DNA from: Chitinophagaceae bacterium
GTDB lineage: Bacteria > Bacteroidota > Bacteroidia > Chitinophagales > UBA10324
NCBI GenBank assembly: GCA_016717285.1
Contig: JADKFU010000005.1
Location: 1,720,501 to 1,784,500, forward strand
DNA: 64,000 nt
Direction of reading: 5' to 3'
Part shown: positions 19,248 through 28,298 of the stretch, in pieces
How positions within the stretch are numbered: the stretch's first letter is position 1
Layout of the letters: each line of letters begins with the position of its first letter
The notes under the pieces: generated by a model
What the model saw: the letters and a program-made list of their open reading frames with translations, nothing else
Database searches by the model: none
What the model was told of the DNA's origin: nothing
Made by a program: the position numbers and the translations under genes

Positions 19248-20006
19248 ATGAAACAAAAACTTTTATCCTTCATGATGCTTATGGGAGCGCTCGCATTCTT
19301 CACCCATCATCTTGCCGCTCAATGCATTCCCAACAATGATACAGTGGTAGGAATAGAACCGGATACTTTATCGGTGGCTTACGTGGGAGTTCCATATGAA
19401 CAAATTATTTATTTCAAAATACCACTCGATACCAGTATTCAATTTGGCCCATATACGGTGCCAATAGTGGTTGACTCCTTAGTGATAACAAGTTATTCAG
19501 GATTGCCACCATCGTTTTCATTGTCTTGTAATACGGCATCATGCACCTTGCTTGGCGGACAAAACGGATGTGCTTCCATCAGCGGAACAGCTACAGAATC
19601 AGAACTGGGATATCATCCTTTGAAGGTGTATGTAACAACCTACGTATCTGATACTTTGGGTACAACTATAGGTGGATTTCCGGACTCCATCGACTTTTAT
19701 TTTTTGGATATTCAACTGCCTGCAGGAATTGCTAATACGTCATCAGGAAATTGGGAGATGGGATATCTGTATCCCAATCCGTCCAACCAAAAAATTTTGA
19801 TTTCGGTTACGGCTCCCATCAATACAATTGCAGAATTATCAGTGAAAGATATTTCAGGTAGGGAAATAAAACGGGAACAAGTGGAATTGAAAAAAGGGAG
19901 CCACGCGAATTGGATTGATATTTCTTCACTGCCGGATGGTTGCTATTTTATTCAGTTGAATGCAAAGGGATATCATGCAAATGCAAAATTCCAGGTGATG
20001 CATTAA
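19248..20006 (+). CDS. Small T9SS-secreted protein
   Basis: A 252-residue exported protein. I chose the ATG at 19248 (MKQKLLSFMMLMGALAFF), which gives a clean signal peptide ending near LAA; an upstream TTG at 19233 is less likely. The middle (DTLSVAYVGVPYEQ, LPPSFSLSC) has an Ig/cadherin-like beta-sandwich feel with paired cysteines. Residues about 175-252 form a T9SS type A domain (LYPNPSNQKILISV, LPDGCYFIQL). No enzyme motif is seen. Confidence 0.85.
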   Translation: MKQKLLSFMMLMGALAFFTHHLAAQCIPNNDTVVGIEPDTLSVAYVGVPYEQIIYFKIPLDTSIQFGPYTVPIVVDSLVITSYSGLPPSFSLSCNTASCTLLGGQNGCASISGTATESELGYHPLKVYVTTYVSDTLGTTIGGFPDSIDFYFLDIQLPAGIANTSSGNWEMGYLYPNPSNQKILISVTAPINTIAELSVKDISGREIKREQVELKKGSHANWIDISSLPDGCYFIQLNAKGYHANAKFQVMH

Positions 20007-20050
20007 TAAAGTTGTTTTTTTATTAAGGAATGTGAGATTGTTTTTTCACG

Positions 20051-20404
20051 TCACATGATGTAAGGAAAAAACACAATCACTCCGATTGCTACTGCGGTTA
20101 ACGCTGCAATTAAAACGGCACCTGCCGAAATGTCTTTTACAATACCTGCCCTTTCATCAAATTCCGGCGCTACCATATCGGTAAGTTTCTCAACTGCAGT
20201 ATTCAGATATTCTGTTATGAAAACTAAACCTATCGCGAAGATTAACAACAGCCATTCCATTCGCATCAGGTGAAAATAAAATCCAAGTGCTGATACTAGC
20301 ATTGCAGCGAGGAGGTGAATCCGCAAATTATTTTCTGAGAGGAAAGCCGACTTAATACCTGTGAGAGCGGGTACAAAACTCTTTATCATTTTAATCAGAT
20401 TCAT
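20051..20404 (-). CDS. dgkA: Diacylglycerol/undecaprenol kinase family protein
   Basis: A 117-residue integral membrane protein with three transmembrane helices. The motif EYLNTAVEKLTDMV, followed by AGIVKDISAGAVLIAA, is the DgkA active site (ENTAxE and KDxxAxAV types). It would phosphorylate diacylglycerol or undecaprenol in the inner membrane. It is the last gene of a four-gene operon, 6 bp after the gene upstream. Confidence 0.92.
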   Translation of the reverse strand: MNLIKMIKSFVPALTGIKSAFLSENNLRIHLLAAMLVSALGFYFHLMRMEWLLLIFAIGLVFITEYLNTAVEKLTDMVAPEFDERAGIVKDISAGAVLIAALTAVAIGVIVFFPYIM

Positions 20405-20410
20405 AGCGCA

Positions 20411-21082
20411 TTATTTCTTGTGAGTAGATTTTACAAAGTAAAAAAGAAAAGGATAGGTGATGCCCATTAATATAGAAAACATCGCAATCATAGCCAGGGA
20501 AGAAGGCGTTAAAATGGTGTCATGCACATCATGCAACAATGGAATCGGGCTGGTAAAAATATCCCAACTGTTCCATCTTAAAATTCTACCGATATAAATT
20601 CCGTATCCGCTCATGGCAATCAGCAGCATAATCATCAGCCATGATTTCCACGATGCAAAAGCGTGGTGCAACATCCGGTGTATCATGTATAAAGAAGAAA
20701 GTCCGAGAATGAATCCTGTGAAAGCAAAGCAAAAAACCATCGTCGCATCAAACCAAATGGGAATACCGGAACGTGTCCGCATGTGAACAATGTCGGTAAT
20801 AATGTAAGGAGCATTTGGAAAAAAGAGCAACCAGAATAATGCCGGCAACAGAATACTTATCATATGACCACCGAGGAAATAATTCCGGTAGGCCCAATAA
20901 GCGAAAATAAAAGGAAGCCATGCGAGAAATAAATTCCAAAGCAAAAACCCATAGTAAGTATCATTGGTATAAAGTGTCCGGACGCTATACAACACAATCA
21001 TAAATAAAGTAAGCAGCACAGACATAACCGTAACATTTGTTTTACGGGATTCAGAAGTAAACAATTGCAGGATGTTTTTCAT
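20411..21082 (-). CDS. DUF1361 membrane protein
   Basis: A 223-residue protein with about six transmembrane helices. The segment LLFFPNAPYIITDIVHM is the hallmark of DUF1361. Biochemical role unknown. It overlaps the upstream gene by 4 bp (ATGA), so the two are translationally coupled. Confidence 0.85.
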   Translation of the reverse strand: MKNILQLFTSESRKTNVTVMSVLLTLFMIVLYSVRTLYTNDTYYGFLLWNLFLAWLPFIFAYWAYRNYFLGGHMISILLPALFWLLFFPNAPYIITDIVHMRTRSGIPIWFDATMVFCFAFTGFILGLSSLYMIHRMLHHAFASWKSWLMIMLLIAMSGYGIYIGRILRWNSWDIFTSPIPLLHDVHDTILTPSSLAMIAMFSILMGITYPFLFYFVKSTHKK

Positions 21083-21582
21083 GAGTTATAGTTTGTTGAA
21101 GAAGTGGTGAAAGAAAGTTGCAGCACCAGGTTGCGGCAAATGAAAAGGAGAATAAACCCAATAACGCCGAATGAGCAATCAATTAGCCGGTGAAATAAAG
21201 GTATTTCACGAATGGGTCCGGCAATGAAGGCCAGTGGAATTACCATGATGCAGGCAATAAGTCCCCAATCGATGACCCAACTGTTTTTAACCGGATCTTT
21301 CAATGGCCCTAGAAATGCAGTGGCAATAACAAGATGAGCGAATGCCAGCCAATCAGTTCCATAGGCAATGAAAGGATATCTTTCAGCCGTGAGCATCAAA
21401 CCGGTTGAAACACGATGAATCCAGGAAGCAAATGGGTTGTGAATATTATTGTTAAGCAACCATTGATCAAAAAACTGCAATTCAGTATTGAGCGGAAAAG
21501 CAGTAACACCACTTAATACCAATCCGATGATGACAAGTAGAATGAGCAGGTGGAGGCGTCTTTTTATTTTTTGATGGCTCAT
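21079..21582 (-). CDS. Hypothetical four-helix membrane protein
   Basis: A 167-residue protein with four predicted transmembrane segments (about 12-30, 78-95, 103-123, 134-152) and a short N-terminal basic stretch. I do not recognise the family. It overlaps both neighbours by 4 bp, so it is a fixed part of the DUF4173-DUF1361-dgkA operon. Confidence 0.8.
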   Translation of the reverse strand: MSHQKIKRRLHLLILLVIIGLVLSGVTAFPLNTELQFFDQWLLNNNIHNPFASWIHRVSTGLMLTAERYPFIAYGTDWLAFAHLVIATAFLGPLKDPVKNSWVIDWGLIACIMVIPLAFIAGPIREIPLFHRLIDCSFGVIGFILLFICRNLVLQLSFTTSSTNYNS

Positions 21583-23117
21583 TGCAATTGAGGTTGTGTT
21601 TTCAGGTACCTGTAAATACGGTCATCTGCATAATTCCAGGAAGGCCATGAGGAGCTTTCATAAAATTGCATGAATGACTGGCTTTTCATTTTTATCCAAT
21701 GCTCAAGCGGTGTGAGTTCACCCGCAGGTAATGCGGGATCAGGTTCAAACCGATGATCATACTCAATAATGACTGGCAGTGCGCGGTGTGACAAGGTCAT
21801 CAGGAAATCCCGGTCAACATGTTCACTATCGAAATGGGTGAGGTTGTAAGTGGCAATCAACGGATCCCAATTAAAACAACTCATCAACACCAGCAAAGCA
21901 CAAATAGCCCAGCTTTCCATTTTATAGATGTAAAAAAATGATCGTTTGTCTCTGATCTTGATAAAGAGCATGATGAGTGAGAAAAGAATCAATAACAGAA
22001 AAAAGATGACGCCGATTCTTTTATAGGCCAATCCATAGTCGCGGATGTAGTAATAATTTCTGATTGCCACCGTGAAAGCCAGGAAAGTATTTTGAGCAAT
22101 CCACAAGTATGACAATTGCTGCAATCGCTTATTGTCTCTCAAAAAATTAATATTGCCCCTGAAAAAGAAAAGGAGGATACACATTGCAATGGCAATGCTG
22201 AAGAGCAGGAGATAAGTGCTTTCATGCAATGACTGCGACCTGGAATAAGGAGAAGCAGCAATTACATTTTCAAACCAAACCATTTTGATATCCACCACAT
22301 TCACAAACAATAGCAGCACATTCACCATAATCAAAAGCATAATGGCACGGTTATATTCATTTTTCAAACTGCGCATTGACTTTCTGAAAAAGAGCTGCCA
22401 CCATTCTATCTCATCTGACTTGCCTGTGGGTTTTGATTTCTTCCGCCACAGCATATTACTTTGGAGTAATTCCTGCCTTACAACGAGCTGATTATCGCGG
22501 TTGATTAGAATGGCGGCTGAGATCAGCAAAGAGAAAATAAAGAAGATAATAGTATCAGGAGAAATATAGCTAAAGAACAAATCCAATTTATCAAACAAAT
22601 AAGTGAACAGTTGATTTGATACCTGGTCGAATTGTTGATCAGCAATTGAATACAGAATGAAAAAGAAAAAAACTACGAGCAAGGGAACAATGCTCAGCCG
22701 GAGATATTTCAACAGCAATGAAGCTCGTGAACTTGATTTTCCTATAAATTCCAATCCGTTCCACCACGACAATGGTGAAGTTATTAATCCAAATAATGTT
22801 GTCAATAAAGCACTTCCGGCAGATCGCAACCGGGACTGGTGAGCGAATCCAATCATCACCCCAAACAGAATCCAGAAAGAAATGATACTGATATCTGTAT
22901 TAAAGGCAATAATGAAAAATGCTGCCAGCAATGCAGCGGCAAATGTTACTTTGACTGAGGTAAGCCTGAGCATTCCAGGAGTAATGATGGCAAGTGCTGA
23001 TGATGATAAAAGGAAAAAAATCAGCACATTGATTCCAGGCGTTTCATTCCTGAAAAGAAAATAAAAGATAGTTGCCATCAGCAAAGCAGGCAGGTAAACA
23101 GTTGCATTTTGTTTCAT
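21579..23117 (-). CDS. DUF4173/DUF4153 family polytopic membrane protein
   Basis: A 512-residue protein with about twelve transmembrane helices. The opening FRNETPGINVLIFFL and the C-terminal ATYNLTHFDSEHVD followed by DFLMTLSHRALP fit the DUF4153/DUF4173 group. The start is the ATG at 23117 (MKQNATVYLPALL). A TTG at 23156 would run the protein through the operator at 23129-23147 and is rejected. First gene of the operon that continues with the genes at 21079, 20411 and 20051. Function unknown; expression is likely controlled by the winged-helix regulator upstream. Confidence 0.82.
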   Translation of the reverse strand: MKQNATVYLPALLMATIFYFLFRNETPGINVLIFFLLSSSALAIITPGMLRLTSVKVTFAAALLAAFFIIAFNTDISIISFWILFGVMIGFAHQSRLRSAGSALLTTLFGLITSPLSWWNGLEFIGKSSSRASLLLKYLRLSIVPLLVVFFFFILYSIADQQFDQVSNQLFTYLFDKLDLFFSYISPDTIIFFIFSLLISAAILINRDNQLVVRQELLQSNMLWRKKSKPTGKSDEIEWWQLFFRKSMRSLKNEYNRAIMLLIMVNVLLLFVNVVDIKMVWFENVIAASPYSRSQSLHESTYLLLFSIAIAMCILLFFFRGNINFLRDNKRLQQLSYLWIAQNTFLAFTVAIRNYYYIRDYGLAYKRIGVIFFLLLILFSLIMLFIKIRDKRSFFYIYKMESWAICALLVLMSCFNWDPLIATYNLTHFDSEHVDRDFLMTLSHRALPVIIEYDHRFEPDPALPAGELTPLEHWIKMKSQSFMQFYESSSWPSWNYADDRIYRYLKTQPQLQ

Positions 23118-23128
23118 GAAATTAAAAG

Positions 23129-23147
23129 TGCTTTTTATTACAAAGTG
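23129..23147. promoter_or_regulatory. Operator copy 2 for the winged-helix regulator
   Basis: TGCTTTTTATTACAAAGTG matches 14 of 19 positions of the better palindrome at 24087-24105. Both are preceded by the identical octamer ATTAAAAG, and both lie 8-11 bp upstream of a start codon on the minus strand. It sits in the 44-bp gap before the DUF4173 operon. Confidence 0.65.
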
Positions 23148-23161
23148 AAAAGACAAAAAAA

Positions 23162-23461
23162 TTATTTATTGTTTTTGATCAGCTTTTCCAATGCAGCGAG
23201 GTGATCTTTAAATGCTTTCTTTCCGGCAGCAGTGGCGCTGTAAGAGGTATTTGTTTTTTTTCCGAGAAAACTTTTTTTAACAACCAGGTAATTGCTTTTT
23301 TCAAGTGCTGCAATATGCGTGGCTAAATTGCCATCTGTTAGTTGCAACAGTTCCTTCATGGTAATAAAATCAATCTTGTCATGCACCATCAGCAACGACA
23401 TGATGCCCAGCCGCTGCCTGCTTTCAAAAGATTTATTAATGAGTGTGATGATCTCTTTCAT
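23162..23461 (-). CDS. Winged-helix transcriptional regulator (HTH_34-like)
   Basis: A 99-residue regulator consisting of one winged helix-turn-helix domain. RQRLGIMSLLMVHDKIDF, LLQLTDGNLATHIAALEKSN as helix-turn-helix, and the wing KKSFLGKKTNTSYSATAAG fit the MarR/PadR-related HTH_34 type. There is no ligand domain. The start overlaps the membrane-protein gene upstream by 4 bp. Matching palindromes before its own operon and before the DUF4173 operon suggest autoregulation plus control of that operon. Confidence 0.88.
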   Translation of the reverse strand: MKEIITLINKSFESRQRLGIMSLLMVHDKIDFITMKELLQLTDGNLATHIAALEKSNYLVVKKSFLGKKTNTSYSATAAGKKAFKDHLAALEKLIKNNK

Positions 23462-24078
23462 CGTTCATATTTGAAATACATAATAATTCCATAAACAATG
23501 TGCAGCAAACCAAAACCGAGTGCCCAGAAAAGAAGTCCGTTTCCCGGCGTAACGGCTGCCAGTAATCCTGCAATTATTTCACAAAAGCCAAGATAGCGTA
23601 CGTCAGAAAGTGTGTATTTGCTGGCGTTGATCAATGCAAGTCCGTAAAAGATTAAAGTAGAAGGCGCAATTAATTCCGGAGCATGATAAAGCAGTACGAA
23701 ACAAAACAATCCACCCACAAAAAGCGGAATCATAAGATTGATCAGCAGGTTGCGACTGGTAGCATCCCAGATTTTCTGACCTTTTCGTTTTGCATTTCTG
23801 GTAGTAAAAAAAACACCGGTTATCAACGACATGAATAAAACTCCCGATGCAACAGCCGCAAGAAACCAGAGTGCAGGTACTTTATCAAGCACATGTTGTA
23901 TGAATCCTGAATAATCACGGTTTACATACTGCCAGGTTACATAAGCGCCGATCAATGCAAAGGTGCCGGCACAGATTCCGGAAAGGCCACTGAGGGAAAT
24001 AAAACGGGAAGAACGTTCCATGAGGGAACGGATCTCATGAAGGTCCTCAAGGTGTTGTTCGGTGGATGAGTTCGCCAT
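23458..24078 (-). CDS. Hypothetical membrane protein paired with the regulator
   Basis: A 206-residue protein: a soluble N-terminal helix (HLEDLHEIRSLMERSSRFI) followed by about six transmembrane segments. In Bacteroidota such proteins are often encoded directly before a small winged-helix regulator, possibly as a membrane sensor or anti-regulator. That role is an inference from gene order. First gene of the two-gene operon; the operator lies 8 bp before its ATG. Confidence 0.8.
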   Translation of the reverse strand: MANSSTEQHLEDLHEIRSLMERSSRFISLSGLSGICAGTFALIGAYVTWQYVNRDYSGFIQHVLDKVPALWFLAAVASGVLFMSLITGVFFTTRNAKRKGQKIWDATSRNLLINLMIPLFVGGLFCFVLLYHAPELIAPSTLIFYGLALINASKYTLSDVRYLGFCEIIAGLLAAVTPGNGLLFWALGFGLLHIVYGIIMYFKYER

Positions 24079-24086
24079 ATTAAAAG

Positions 24087-24105
24087 TACTTTGTAGTGCA
24101 AAGTA
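24087..24105. promoter_or_regulatory. Palindromic operator copy 1
   Basis: TACTTTGTAGTGCAAAGTA is a 19-bp inverted repeat with seven-base arms TACTTTG/CAAAGTA. It lies just upstream of the ATG at 24078 and probably overlaps the core promoter. A related copy lies at 23129-23147. Confidence 0.75.
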
Positions 24106-24295
24106 AAAACAAATAATCCGGATTTTTATTGTGGGAATTGAAAAATGGATAGAAGAAGTGGTTTGATGAGTGCTGACTCAAACCAGTGCTGAGGTTAGAA
24201 TGGCCCATGTTGTCCTCTTAAAGTTTAAACATAATTACAGTAAGAAGTGAGGATAAAATCTCGTCCTATTTCCCCTGATTTCTGTTAAAATCCGC

Positions 24296-24303
24296 TATAC
24301 TTG
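24296..24303 (+). promoter_or_regulatory. Candidate -7 element of the GH31 gene
   Basis: TATACTTG is one mismatch from TAnnTTTG. It ends 9 bp before the ATG at 24313, which would leave almost no leader; with the alternative ATG at 24355 the leader would be about 45 nt. Confidence 0.35.
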
Positions 24304-24312
24304 CGCCGTTTT

Positions 24313-26799
24313 ATGAAACACAAGAATCCAACTGATAAAAAAGAGCACAAACAAATGGAGCAAGAGTCTTTGATTGCTCCGGAAGTCGTACAGCACAGCG
24401 ATATTCCGGACATTACCGTTCAACCGATTGCCAAGCAATACCTCAAAGAAGTTAAGACCTTAATTCCGAACGGCAATCGTTTTTATTTTTCTGATGGCAT
24501 TTCAGAAGTGGAAGTGAAGGTGGTTAGTGATGAAATCATTCGTGTGCGTGTTGCGCCGATGGGAGATTTTCTCGAAGAGTTTTCTTATGCAATAGACGAC
24601 CATAAATTCCACCTTTCACGCGTTGAAAAAAGGGAGACCGCCGATCACTACATCATTGCCACCAATTCCGTTTCCTGTCGCGTCAGAAAAACTGATTTTC
24701 TGATTTCATTTACTGATGTTAATGATTTGGTGATCAATGAAGATTCCATTCCTATGCATTGGGAGGAAAATGCTGAATACGGTGGTTACTATGTTTATTG
24801 CTCCAAGAAATGCCAGGAGGACGAGCATTTTTTCGGTCTTGGCGATAAAGCAGCGGATCTCGACATGCTCGGTAAGCGCTATACCATGTGGGGCACAGAT
24901 GCTTATGCATACGATCGCGAACGTGATCCATTGTACAAGAACATTCCGTTTTATATTGGCATTCATAACAACGTGAGTTATGGTTTGTTTTTCGACAATA
25001 CTTTCCGCAGTTTTTTTGATTTTGCCGGTGAAGTAAAAGATACGGTGAGCTTCTGGTCTGATGGAGGTGAAATGCAATACTATTACATCCATGGTCCGCA
25101 TATGATGGATGTTGTGAAGCGTTACTCAATGCTTACCGGATCTCATCCGATGCCTCCATTATGGGCATTGGGTTTTCATCAAAGCCGCTGGAGCTATTAT
25201 CCTGAAGAAAATGTGAAGGAACTCGCAAAGACTTTTCGTGATAAGAAAATCCCCTGCGATGCCATTCATCTTGATATTGATTACATGGATGGATACCGTT
25301 GCTTTACCTGGAACAAAAAATATTTTCCCAACCCGAAAAAGATGATTACTGAATTGTCGGATGATGGATTCAAGACGATCGTCATCATTGATCCGGGAAT
25401 AAAAGTGGATGAACAGTATTGGGTTTTTAATGAAGGCCGAGACAACAAATATTTCTGTCGCAGAGGTGATGATTATTTTATGGAAGGATCAGTATGGCCG
25501 GGCCGTTGCCAGTTTCCGGATTTCACCAACCCGAAAGTGCGGGACTGGTGGGGCGGATTATTTAAAGAACTTGTTGAACAAGGTGTGGCAGGAGTGTGGA
25601 ATGACATGAATGAACCGGCAGTTTTTGGTAATGGTACTTTCCCACTGGATGTACGTCATAATTATGATGGCTATCGTGGTTCTCACAGAAAAGCACATAA
25701 CATTTACGGAATGCAGATGGTACGTGCAACTTATGAAGGACTTAAAAAATTGCAGAAAAATAAACGTCCGTTTACCATTACCAGATCAGGTTATTCCGGT
25801 GTTCAAAGATTTACTTCTACCTGGACAGGAGATAATAGTGCCACCTGGGATCATTTAAAACTTGCCATCCAGATGTTGCAGCGATTGAGCATGTCAGGCA
25901 TTTCTTTCAGTGGATCGGACATTGGAGGATTTACCGGCGAACCGGAAGGTGAATTGTATGCTCGCTGGATCCAACTCGGTGTTTTTTCACCGCTGATGCG
26001 TGTGCATTCTTCCGGTGATACACGCGATAGAGAACCTTGGACATTCGGAGTGGCAGTAGAAAAAATAGCGAAAAAATTCATCGAGCTGCGTTATAAGTTA
26101 TTGCCTTATATCTACTCTGTTTTCTGGGAAAATCACAAGTATCAGTTCCCGATGTTGCGTCCGCTCGCTATGTCGGAGCAGGAGGTAAAGGAAAATTTCG
26201 CACGTGATGATGAATTTATCTATGGTGATAAATTGTTAGTTGCGCCGGTGATTGAGAAGGGTGCGCTTTCGCGACAAGTGTATCTTCCAAAAGGCATTTG
26301 GTATAACTTCTGGGATTTCTCCGTGTTGACCGGCGGTAAAACTTATGAAATAGCGGCAGCGCTGGATGAACTTCCTGTTTTTGTAAAAGCAGGATCCGTA
26401 ATTCCCGAATATCCTGTGATGCAATATGTAGGGGAACAGCAGATTGATGAAATGCTGCTCAATGTCTACTATGCTCCTTATCACGTAAAGTCATTTATGT
26501 TTGAAGACAACGGCGACACATTTGGTTATGAGCAGGATATTTATGTAGAGAAAGAATTCAGCACACACGGCAATCAGCATGTGCTGGTGATTGAACAGGA
26601 GGCAGAAGGCATGTATTCACCGAGGTACGAACATTACAGGATTAAGGTATATGGCATTCCTTTCACGGTAGGAAAAGTTTTTATTGATGAAAAAGAGGTG
26701 AAAGGAGTGAAGCAGGTGAAAAAAAATAAGATTCTTGTTTTACGCGCTGCGAAGAATTTCAAACGGATTGAAATTAAGAGTGCTGATACCAGATCGTAA
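24313..26799 (+). CDS. Glycoside hydrolase family 31 alpha-glucosidase
   Basis: An 828-residue retaining alpha-glucosidase, likely cytoplasmic as no signal peptide is seen. Order: an N-terminal beta-sandwich (to about 255), a (beta/alpha)8 barrel with PPLWALGFHQSRWSYYPE, DIDYMDGYRCFTWN and GVWNDMNEPAVFG (nucleophile Asp431), then SGSDIGGFTGEPEGEL carrying the acid/base Asp, RVHSSGDTRDREPW, and C-terminal beta domains. It would act on maltose-type or related alpha-linked glucosides. The start could also be the ATG at 24355 (MEQESLIAPEV), because the first 14 residues are charged and unstructured. Monocistronic. Confidence 0.93.
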   Translation: MKHKNPTDKKEHKQMEQESLIAPEVVQHSDIPDITVQPIAKQYLKEVKTLIPNGNRFYFSDGISEVEVKVVSDEIIRVRVAPMGDFLEEFSYAIDDHKFHLSRVEKRETADHYIIATNSVSCRVRKTDFLISFTDVNDLVINEDSIPMHWEENAEYGGYYVYCSKKCQEDEHFFGLGDKAADLDMLGKRYTMWGTDAYAYDRERDPLYKNIPFYIGIHNNVSYGLFFDNTFRSFFDFAGEVKDTVSFWSDGGEMQYYYIHGPHMMDVVKRYSMLTGSHPMPPLWALGFHQSRWSYYPEENVKELAKTFRDKKIPCDAIHLDIDYMDGYRCFTWNKKYFPNPKKMITELSDDGFKTIVIIDPGIKVDEQYWVFNEGRDNKYFCRRGDDYFMEGSVWPGRCQFPDFTNPKVRDWWGGLFKELVEQGVAGVWNDMNEPAVFGNGTFPLDVRHNYDGYRGSHRKAHNIYGMQMVRATYEGLKKLQKNKRPFTITRSGYSGVQRFTSTWTGDNSATWDHLKLAIQMLQRLSMSGISFSGSDIGGFTGEPEGELYARWIQLGVFSPLMRVHSSGDTRDREPWTFGVAVEKIAKKFIELRYKLLPYIYSVFWENHKYQFPMLRPLAMSEQEVKENFARDDEFIYGDKLLVAPVIEKGALSRQVYLPKGIWYNFWDFSVLTGGKTYEIAAALDELPVFVKAGSVIPEYPVMQYVGEQQIDEMLLNVYYAPYHVKSFMFEDNGDTFGYEQDIYVEKEFSTHGNQHVLVIEQEAEGMYSPRYEHYRIKVYGIPFTVGKVFIDEKEVKGVKQVKKNKILVLRAAKNFKRIEIKSADTRS

Positions 26800-26805
26800 A
26801 CAAGT

Positions 26806-27534
26806 TCATTGTAAAGCGAGATATTGAATAGTTGCTGCATCCAACGGTCTGTTGTAAATGCTGACATCATCTATAGAACCGTTGAAGTAATAGTTCTTTC
26901 CATAGCCACCGCCATTTCCAATTACGAAATGTGCATTTGTATCCTGTAAGAATAAGCCTGCATGGAGAGCATCTTCTCCTGACTGTAAAATACCATTCAG
27001 ATAAACTTTCAATGTAATACCGTCAGCAACATAAGCGACGTGCGACCATAGATTCAATTTCAAAATTGCGGAAGCTTTCAATGGATCAGTTCCATACACA
27101 GTCGTGCTGCCATCCGGTATCCAATTATCAAGATTGAATACAGCATGATTAAAATGATTATCGAGACTGTATTCCCATGGACCATATACACTGCGTTTGC
27201 TCAGCATACAGATGGGTGCAACACTGTCAGACACATTGATCCAGCAACTAATGGTGAATTGATTGTTTGGAAAAGAGAGTGCTTCCAAATCACCAAAGTC
27301 AATAAAAGACGAATCGTTGCGGTTAAACAACATTGATTTATTGGCTTCACCGTGCCGGCTGATAGCTGGGTTTACGTTATGCATGACTCCGTTTATTCCG
27401 CTTACTTCTTCATAGCCATTTCCATCCAATGAGAAACTTGCCACCAGACCGGTCGTAATATCAGGCGTAATGATTTCTGTCTTCTTACAGGATAAGAGCG
27501 TAAGTAAAAAAATGAATGCAGGAAGATATTTCAT
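26806..27534 (-). CDS. LamG-domain lipoprotein
   Basis: A 242-residue protein with a lipoprotein signal peptide (FIFLLTLLSCKK, acylated Cys16). The rest is one concanavalin A-like jellyroll: ASFSLDGNGYEEVSG, FTISCWINVSD, WSHVAYVADGITLKVYLNG and IDDVSIYNRPLDAATI are the classic LamG/Laminin_G_3 strands. It likely binds carbohydrate or protein at the outer membrane. Convergent with the GH31 gene with only 6 bp between stops; no terminator is visible. Confidence 0.9.
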   Translation of the reverse strand: MKYLPAFIFLLTLLSCKKTEIITPDITTGLVASFSLDGNGYEEVSGINGVMHNVNPAISRHGEANKSMLFNRNDSSFIDFGDLEALSFPNNQFTISCWINVSDSVAPICMLSKRSVYGPWEYSLDNHFNHAVFNLDNWIPDGSTTVYGTDPLKASAILKLNLWSHVAYVADGITLKVYLNGILQSGEDALHAGLFLQDTNAHFVIGNGGGYGKNYYFNGSIDDVSIYNRPLDAATIQYLALQ

Positions 27535-27690
27535 TGATAATTGGGTGTAGTCAAGGTGTTACATTCAGATCAACTCTGTTATTCAGACGGCTCGAAGTGG
27601 AATGGCGTCAAGCAACAATCAGACAATTTTAAAATGCAACCTTTTAGTCATTTAAAAATTCAACTTCATTAAAAAATATAGCAAATAACC

Positions 27691-28221
27691 TTATGGCTTC
27701 GTCATATAAATATCCATGAGACCTTCCGGCAATCGAATACGAATTTCCTTTTTTCGCTTGTCAATTTTCAAGATAACCTGTTCATTCCACGGAAACAATA
27801 CTTCATTTCCCAAATAAATAAACTGTCCAACATCATGATTCGGTAATTCAATGATGTTATCTAAAGGTGCAAGCAATCCGGCCGTTTCATCAATAAGGTT
27901 GAATCCGATAAAATCTGCCAGCGAAGAATAAGGCTTTGTTTTTTTCAGGGTGCTTTCATCCACATAAATTTCTTTACCGACTAATTGATCTGCAGCGGTT
28001 TTGTCTTTTACTTCTTCAAAATGAAACATGCAATGTCCTGATTCATTAAGGTCTGTTTCGTCTGGAAAGTAGGGGAGATAACTGTTTTTTGAATACAAGT
28101 AAATCACCGGTAATTTTTTCAATCGGGTAATAACGGCAGGATCAAGATAAGCGCGCAAATGTCCTTTTAATCCAAATGTTTTATTCAGCCTGCCTGCTTT
28201 GATGTAGGTTGGATTTTCCAT
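27691..28221 (-). CDS. rimM: 16S rRNA processing protein RimM
   Basis: A 176-residue 30S maturation factor that binds S19 and helps process the 16S head domain. The N-terminal KAGRLNKTFGLKGHLRAYL and the C-terminal PRC barrel with LPNHDVGQFIYLGNEVLFPW, then RIRLPEGLMDIY, are typical. It follows rpsP as usual, but a strong hairpin with a T-run lies between them and no consensus -7 element precedes rimM, so its level probably depends on read-through. Confidence 0.95.
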   Translation of the reverse strand: MENPTYIKAGRLNKTFGLKGHLRAYLDPAVITRLKKLPVIYLYSKNSYLPYFPDETDLNESGHCMFHFEEVKDKTAADQLVGKEIYVDESTLKKTKPYSSLADFIGFNLIDETAGLLAPLDNIIELPNHDVGQFIYLGNEVLFPWNEQVILKIDKRKKEIRIRLPEGLMDIYMTKP

Positions 28222-28242
28222 GAATGGTTTTGATCGGTTGCA

Positions 28243-28279
28243 CTAAAAAAAGAAAGCTACCTCAGTTGAAGTAGCTTTC
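28243..28279 (-). terminator. Terminator/attenuator between rpsP and rimM
   Basis: Read on the minus strand, GAAAGCTAC/GTAGCTTTC forms a perfect 9-bp stem with a 10-nt loop (28252-28279), followed by seven T (28245-28251). It lies 20 bp after the rpsP stop and 22 bp before the rimM ATG. Confidence 0.8.
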
Positions 28280-28298
28280 CAAATAAAGTCAATTCGAA

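Noticed and set aside
23118..23156. TTG start for the DUF4173 gene
   Set aside because: It would translate through the operator; the ATG at 23117 gives a normal hydrophobic N-terminus.
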